64,000 bases of DNA from Oscillibacter ruminantium GH1 (GTDB lineage: Bacteria > Bacillota > Clostridia > Oscillospirales > Oscillospiraceae): positions 597,209 to 661,208 of the forward strand of contig NZ_DF158896.1 of the NCBI RefSeq assembly GCF_000307265.1, written 5' to 3'. The notes under the pieces were generated by a model, which was given only the letters and a program-made list of their open reading frames with translations, ran no database searches and was not told the DNA's origin. Every line of letters begins with the position of its first letter. Position 1 is the first letter of the stretch. The translations under genes were made by a program, and so were the position numbers. Of the stretch, positions 60,020 through 64,000 are shown in pieces.

Positions 60020-60391
60020 GTGGAATTCAATGAGGGAAAGCCCATTTTCCTCCAACTGGCGCAGCAGCTGGAAGAGGGAATCCTCTCCGGCGCTTATCCG
60101 GAGGAGGGGCAGGTACCGTCCATCACGGAGTATTCGGTAACTTATAAGATCAATCCCGCCACTGCGCTGAAAGGCATCAGCCTGCTGGTGGATGCGGGAC
60201 TGCTGTATAAGAAAAGGGGAGTCGGGATGTTTGTGGCGTCCGGTGCGCGGGAAAAACTGCGCGGACAGCGCAGAGAGCGCTTTTTTGAGGATTTTGTACA
60301 GAGCATGGTGCACGAGGCCCGTCAGCTGGGGCTGACGGAGACGGAACTGGTGCGCATGGTGGAGAGGGGGTTTGACGGAGATGTCGATTGA
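60020..60391 (+). CDS. GntR family regulator, YtrA subfamily
   Basis: 123 residues: an N-terminal GntR winged helix (about 1-75: P-I-F-L-Q-L-A-Q-Q-L-E, S-I-T-E-Y-S-V-T-Y-K-I-N-P-A-T-A) and a short helical C-terminus for dimerisation, no large ligand domain. The size and position directly before ABC genes define the YtrA type, which usually represses its own ABC operon. GTG 60020 has GAGGAGG upstream. It overlaps the ATPase gene by 11 bases. Confidence 0.92.
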   Translation: MEFNEGKPIFLQLAQQLEEGILSGAYPEEGQVPSITEYSVTYKINPATALKGISLLVDAGLLYKKRGVGMFVASGAREKLRGQRRERFFEDFVQSMVHEARQLGLTETELVRMVERGFDGDVD

Positions 60392-61235
60392 GATAAAGAA
60401 TGTGTCCAAACGCTTTGGAGAGACAGAGGCGCTGAAGGACGTGTCCATGACCTTTGAAAGCGGAAAGATCTACGGGCTGCTGGGCAATAACGGCGCGGGC
60501 AAGTCCACCTTGATGAACTTGATTTCCGGGCGAATGTTCCCCACAGCGGGGGAACTTTTGGTGGACGGCGAACGGGCGACGGAAAATGACCGGGCGCTTG
60601 GCAGGCTGTTTTTGATGAGTGAGGCAAATTTGTTCCCGGAGGATATGCGGGTGAAGACCGCTTTCGACTGGGCCGCGCGGTTTTATCCCGGTTTTGACGG
60701 GGCAGAGGCAGTTGAATTGGCGGAGCGGTTTGACCTGAACCAAAAGTCTAAAATCAATAAACTCTCCACCGGCTATGGTTCCATTTTCAAGCTGGTGCTG
60801 GCGCTGGCGGCGAACACGCCGTATCTGCTGCTGGATGAGCCGGTTTTGGGACTGGATGCCCAGCACCGGGAGATGTTTTATAAGCTGCTTTTGGAGAAGT
60901 ATGCGGCAAATAACTGCACGGTGGTCTTTTCCACGCATCTGATCTATGAGGCGGCGTACATGGTGGAGCGGGCGGTGATTCTCCGCAAAGGCCGGGTTCT
61001 AAAGGATGCGCCGGTAGAGGAACTGACGGCAGGGGCCTTCACGGTCTCCGGCCCTGCCGAAATCGTGGACGCGTATCTCGCGGGCCGCCCGGTGCTGAAC
61101 GAGACGGCCATCGGCGGACTGAAGACTGCCGCTGTGGAGGGCGAGGCGGGAAATGTCCCGGAGAGTCTTGAGATCACGGGACTGAATTTACAGGACTATT
61201 TCATCGCCTTGATGGAAAAGGAGGATCGGGTATGA
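60381..61235 (+). CDS. ABC transporter ATP-binding protein
   Basis: 284 residues. Walker A G-N-N-G-A-G-K-S-T (35-43), Walker B Y-L-L-L-D-E-P-V-L-G-L-D, and the H-loop F-S-T-H-L. The signature is unusual: L-S-T-G-Y-G in place of LSGGQ, found in some YtrB/EcsA-like ATPases of bacitracin/acetoin-type exporters. ATG 60381 follows a GGAG and overlaps the gntR end. It energises the permease encoded next; the transported compound is unknown. Confidence 0.9.
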   Translation: MSIEIKNVSKRFGETEALKDVSMTFESGKIYGLLGNNGAGKSTLMNLISGRMFPTAGELLVDGERATENDRALGRLFLMSEANLFPEDMRVKTAFDWAARFYPGFDGAEAVELAERFDLNQKSKINKLSTGYGSIFKLVLALAANTPYLLLDEPVLGLDAQHREMFYKLLLEKYAANNCTVVFSTHLIYEAAYMVERAVILRKGRVLKDAPVEELTAGAFTVSGPAEIVDAYLAGRPVLNETAIGGLKTAAVEGEAGNVPESLEITGLNLQDYFIALMEKEDRV

Positions 61236-61945
61236 AAACGCTGTTTCGCTATCGGCTGCTGGACAATTTAAAAGCTCTGGCGATTGTGGCGGGTGCTTTG
61301 GCTGCGATCTGCGCCTTCTTCTCGATCACCTTTGGAGAGACGGAGGTGAACGGCGCAAACTCTCTTACCGGAGCCATTTGGGCGCTGGTCATTGGAATTG
61401 TGACAACCCGCATTGATCTTCGGCTGGGGAACCAGATGGGCACGAGCCGCCGCAGCGCATTCCTTGCCAATCTGCTGGGGAATCTAGCGGTATTCGCCAT
61501 AGCCTCTGTGGGGCTGACGGTGCTGACGGCGCTGCTGCAAATTATGTCGGACGGCAGTCAACGCTTTGTTGTTACGGATTTATATCAGATTTTGTACAGC
61601 ACCTCCGGCAACTACGTCATGACGCCCGGAGAGTACGGGATGATGGCGCTGCTGAGCTTTGTCCTTTTTGCCGCCATGGGTTCCTTTGGTATGCTGTGTA
61701 CCACAGCCTTTTGGCGGGTGAATAAGGTGGGCGCGTGGATTCTGGGACTGAGTCTGGGCTTGGGACTGAGCGTGGGCTTTCCGAACCTGATGTATCGGCT
61801 GTCTCCCTATCTGATTCGGCCTTTGCGTATTCTAACGACCAACGTCTGGGCGATGATTTTGTTTTTACTGATCTGGGCGGTGGTGTTCCTGCTGGGGACA
61901 TGGCTGCTGGCCCGGCGGGCGGTCATCAAGCCTGCGGCAAAATAA
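61232..61945 (+). CDS. ABC transporter permease
   Basis: 237 residues with six membrane segments (about 12-33, 45-62, 80-105, 130-155, 165-185, 205-228). No signature beyond ABC-2-like topology. The ATG overlaps the ATPase stop (ATGA), so it should form the transporter with it. With the YtrA-type regulator the unit resembles cell-envelope-stress or antibiotic-detoxifying exporters, but the substrate is not indicated. Confidence 0.82.
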   Translation: MKTLFRYRLLDNLKALAIVAGALAAICAFFSITFGETEVNGANSLTGAIWALVIGIVTTRIDLRLGNQMGTSRRSAFLANLLGNLAVFAIASVGLTVLTALLQIMSDGSQRFVVTDLYQILYSTSGNYVMTPGEYGMMALLSFVLFAAMGSFGMLCTTAFWRVNKVGAWILGLSLGLGLSVGFPNLMYRLSPYLIRPLRILTTNVWAMILFLLIWAVVFLLGTWLLARRAVIKPAAK

Positions 61946-62052
61946 AATTTTATCAATTCTCGGATGGGGCGGATTTTCTGCTCTATCCGGGAACTTTTTT
62001 TGCCGTATTGCGTCTAACCATTCAGAAAACTACTGAAACGAGGAGAAACACA

Positions 62053-62853
62053 ATGAAAAAACGACTGCTCTCTGCGCTTTTGGCACTAACGCTGGCCCTG
62101 TCCTTGGCCGCCTGCGGCGGTAATAGCACAGGTGCCGGTTCGGGATCTTCCTCATCCGCCGAGTTCGGTGCGGTGTCCTCTCAACCCACGGACGAAAATT
62201 TGGATGAAGAAGAGCCGGAGAAGGACGCGGAAGCCCAGCCCGATGCCCAGCCGGATGAAGGCGATGCCACCCAGACAGAGGATCAGGCGACCGGTACGGC
62301 AAAGCCTTCCGGCGGTGCTTCCTCCGGAACCTCCAAGCCCTCCACAGGTACATCCAAGCCTTCCACTGGGACAACCAAGCCCTCCACCGGAACCTCGAAG
62401 CCGTCTACCGGGACGGAAAAGCCCTCTGGCTCCGGCAGTTCTTCCAGCGTGGCTACCAGCGTGGACCTGAAAAAGTTCTATAATGACACGGTTGCCGCGA
62501 TGACCGATGCGCCCGGCATGACGGAGATCACCTCCGACTTGATGGATGGTGTGTATCCCGGACTGAGTGCCTTGAAGCCGAAGCAGACCGTGGCCTACAT
62601 GGCGATGATCTCCGCCGTGGCTTGCGAGGTGACGGCACTGGAGCTGTCCAGCGCCGAGGACGCCAAGGCCGCCACTGAAATTCTGCGTGCCCGCATCAAG
62701 CAGCAGGGCGAGGATCAGGGCGCGTTTTACCCCGAGACGGTGGACCAGTGGAAAAACCATTCCCAAGTGATTGTCAACGGCAACTACGTTCTCATGGCCG
62801 TAGGCGCTGGCAACGAGACGTTTGCAGCCAATTTCAACGCCTTGACGAAATAA
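62053..62853 (+). CDS. lipoprotein with repeat linker and DUF4358-like C-terminus
   Basis: 266 residues. Lipoprotein signal ends L-S-L-A-A-C (C21). An acidic stretch (about 45-75) and a linker of tandem K-P-S-T-G-T units (about 88-128) precede a globular domain (about 140-266). The latter, with V-Y-P-G-L-S-A-L-K-P and A-F-Y-P-E-T-V-D-Q-W, resembles DUF4358 proteins of unknown function that are common in Clostridia. GAGGAG precedes ATG 62053. It follows the ABC operon by 107 bases and may be separate. Confidence 0.75.
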   Translation: MKKRLLSALLALTLALSLAACGGNSTGAGSGSSSSAEFGAVSSQPTDENLDEEEPEKDAEAQPDAQPDEGDATQTEDQATGTAKPSGGASSGTSKPSTGTSKPSTGTTKPSTGTSKPSTGTEKPSGSGSSSSVATSVDLKKFYNDTVAAMTDAPGMTEITSDLMDGVYPGLSALKPKQTVAYMAMISAVACEVTALELSSAEDAKAATEILRARIKQQGEDQGAFYPETVDQWKNHSQVIVNGNYVLMAVGAGNETFAANFNALTK

Positions 62854-62928
62854 TACGATGGCTTCCCGCTAGCCGGGGGAAGCCATCAACAGGCGGAAGA
62901 CATCCAACAATCGCATTGCAAAAGGACT

Positions 62929-62965
62929 AGGAGTGCTGTGCCGTTGGCACAACACTCCTTGTTTG
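62929..62965. terminator. terminator between the lipoprotein and udk
   Basis: AGGAGTG-C-TGTGCC paired with GGCACA-A-CACTCCT (62929-62942, 62946-62959; one mismatch), followed by TGTTTG. Another hairpin GATGGCTTCCC / GGGAAGCCATC (62857-62887) lies just upstream without a T-run. Confidence 0.65.
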
Positions 62966-62990
62966 CAGAAGAAGATCCACACCGTGGAAT

Positions 62991-63608
62991 TCAGCGTTCA
63001 TCAATGTGGTTTTGGATGCGCTGCATAATCATTTCCAGCGCCACCAGATTGTGTCCGCCCTCCAGCACGATGATATCCGCGTATTTTCGGGAAGGTTCCA
63101 CAAACTGCTCGTGCATGGGCTTTACAGTTGTGAGATATTGGTGTACCACGGACTCAAGACTCCGCCCGCGATCCTGCACGTCCCGCAGGGCCCGACGCAG
63201 GATACGCTCGTCCGCGTCGGTTTCCACGAAGATTTTGATGTCGAACATGTCCCGCAGGATGGGGCTTTGAAAAATTAAAATGCCCTCGACAAGAATGACC
63301 TTGGCGGGGTGGATGGTCACCGTCTGGTCGGTGCGGTTGTGATCCTTATAAGAGTACACGGGACATTGAATGGACTCGCCCCGTTTCAGTGCTTTCAGAT
63401 GCTCGATCAAAAGATCGGTGTCGAACGCGCTGGGATGATCGTAATTCTGCTTTGCCCGCTCTTCATAAGTTTTGCCTTCTTGACGCTTGTAGTAGCTGTC
63501 GTGGCCGATGACGGTCACGTCCTCTCCAAAATGGTCTTTCAGATGGTGGGTCAGGGTGGTTTTGCCGGAGCCGGTGCCCCCTGCCACGCCGATCAGGATC
63601 GTATCCAT
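62991..63608 (-). CDS. udk: uridine kinase
   Basis: 205 residues. P-loop G-G-T-G-S-G-K-T-T (residues 10-18), D-S-Y-Y-K for the base/ribose site, F-D-T-D-L-L and the R-D-V-Q-D-R-G-R-S lid with catalytic arginines. It phosphorylates uridine and cytidine to the monophosphates in pyrimidine salvage. AAAGGAG precedes ATG 63608. Confidence 0.95.
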   Translation of the reverse strand: MDTILIGVAGGTGSGKTTLTHHLKDHFGEDVTVIGHDSYYKRQEGKTYEERAKQNYDHPSAFDTDLLIEHLKALKRGESIQCPVYSYKDHNRTDQTVTIHPAKVILVEGILIFQSPILRDMFDIKIFVETDADERILRRALRDVQDRGRSLESVVHQYLTTVKPMHEQFVEPSRKYADIIVLEGGHNLVALEMIMQRIQNHIDER

Positions 63609-63749
63609 GGAGTCTCTCCTTTACACAGCGGTTCTCCGTATTGCGGGCCGACTGTTCCTATTTTAGAAATATTATAGAGGCGGCAATCCTTAAAAGCAAG
63701 AGAAAAGCAGGGAAAAAACTGTAATTCCACAAAATTCGGCAGAGCGGTA

Positions 63750-63778
63750 TTGACTGCGGGGAGAAAAGTCAGTATTAT
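63750..63778 (+). promoter_or_regulatory. promoter of the zinc-ribbon protein gene
   Basis: TTGACT (63750-63755), 17-base spacer, TATTAT (63773-63778), 49 bases before the ATG. Confidence 0.65.
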
Positions 63779-63826
63779 GTTAAGTAATTCAAATAAAAAC
63801 ATCTGTCATCCAGAAGGAGGACATTT

Positions 63827-64000
63827 ATGGCTATGAAACGGTGCCCCGTCTGCGGGGAGAAATATTCGGATACTTATCGTTACTGCCCCTTCTGCGAAGA
63901 GGAAGAGGCCATGAAAGGCGACCGCCCGCTCCGCCGACGGGGCGGAAAAAGGTCCTCGTCCCGAAAGGACCCGGGGATTTTAACGCCGGTGTTGGTGATT
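63827..64000 (+). CDS. zinc-ribbon protein, N-terminal part (runs off the window)
   Basis: 58 codons are visible from ATG 63827 (AAGGAGG upstream). They encode C-P-V-C-G and C-P-F-C-E, a zinc ribbon, then a basic and serine-rich stretch, and what looks like the start of a membrane segment (I-L-T-P-V-L-V-I). This layout occurs in Clostridia proteins with an outside Ig-like or binding domain, but the rest is not in the window. Confidence 0.7.
   Translation, partial: MAMKRCPVCGEKYSDTYRYCPFCEEEEAMKGDRPLRRRGGKRSSSRKDPGILTPVLVI

Noticed and set aside
62320..62440. Tandem short repeats considered as a CRISPR array
   Set aside because: The units are in-frame K-P-S-T-G-T codons of a lipoprotein linker with no spacers.

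Overview
The window is GC-rich chromosomal DNA from an anaerobic Bacillota, most likely an Oscillospiraceae gut bacterium (Flavonifractor/Lawsonibacter/Pseudoflavonifractor/Oscillibacter type). This is an inference from protein style, strong AGGAGG ribosome sites, sigma-A promoters with 17-base spacers, an S-box riboswitch before metK, PadR/HAAS gene pairs, type 3 ProS, FolD-FchA one-carbon enzymes, a flavin reductase-rubredoxin fusion and methionine gamma-lyase. I see no rRNA, tRNA, CRISPR array or prophage. One IS110-type element is present.

Layout. 1-4.4 kb: 5' end of ackA, divergent tmcAL, a DUF3298 lipoprotein, and a PadR operon with a HAAS-type membrane protein and a second membrane protein. 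4.4-12.2 kb (minus): a tight four-gene operon headed by a 1606-residue protein. It combines a YqeK-like HD domain, HEAT-like helices, a NadD-like nucleotidyltransferase, a possible GNAT domain and a type I phosphoribosyltransferase. A membrane-anchored protein, a lactate/malate dehydrogenase relative and a flavodoxin-like oxidoreductase follow. This is the most novel-looking part of the window. 12.4-16.4 kb: a rhomboid-like protein with a zinc ribbon, then S-box/metK, a YczE-type membrane protein and a HAD phosphatase. 16.4-19.8 kb: glycosyltransferase, O-antigen ligase family protein and TSUP exporter. 20.3-24.2 kb: cysteine synthase, SleB-like hydrolase, a TIGR04255 protein and a second PadR pair.

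24.4-31.1 kb: icd and aconitase (overlapping), adenine deaminase, flavin reductase-rubredoxin and a small nucleotidyltransferase-like protein. 31.2-32.7 kb: the IS110 element, whose transposase has a +1 frameshift and whose upstream non-coding end probably encodes a bridge RNA. 33.0-36.2 kb: a small hydrophobic protein, lactate permease and L-lactate (2-hydroxyacid) dehydrogenase, with three back-to-back perfect hairpins between the last two. 36.3-38.8 kb: methionine gamma-lyase divergent from a LysR regulator. 39.0-41.2 kb: a decaying patch with a frameshifted alpha/beta-hydrolase lipoprotein and a lipoprotein with a poor signal peptide. 41.3-44.2 kb: MATE exporter and proS.

44.4-51.3 kb (minus): the complete phosphate regulon pstS-pstC-pstA-pstB-phoU-phoP-phoR behind a promoter with a Pho-box-like direct repeat. 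51.4-53.0 kb: fchA-folD. 53.1-56.9 kb: FAD-dependent dehydrogenase, D-2-hydroxyacid dehydrogenase and iron-type alcohol dehydrogenase. 57.1-58.5 kb: HtrA-type protease. 59.0-62.9 kb: LysR regulator divergent from a GntR(YtrA)-ABC ATPase-permease operon with a dyad operator, then a repeat-linker lipoprotein. 63-64 kb: uridine kinase and the start of a zinc-ribbon protein.

Functionally the window links acetate, lactate and 2-hydroxyacid fermentation, one-carbon metabolism, sulfur amino acids (S-box/metK, CysK, MegL) and phosphate sensing, with several small transcriptional modules.
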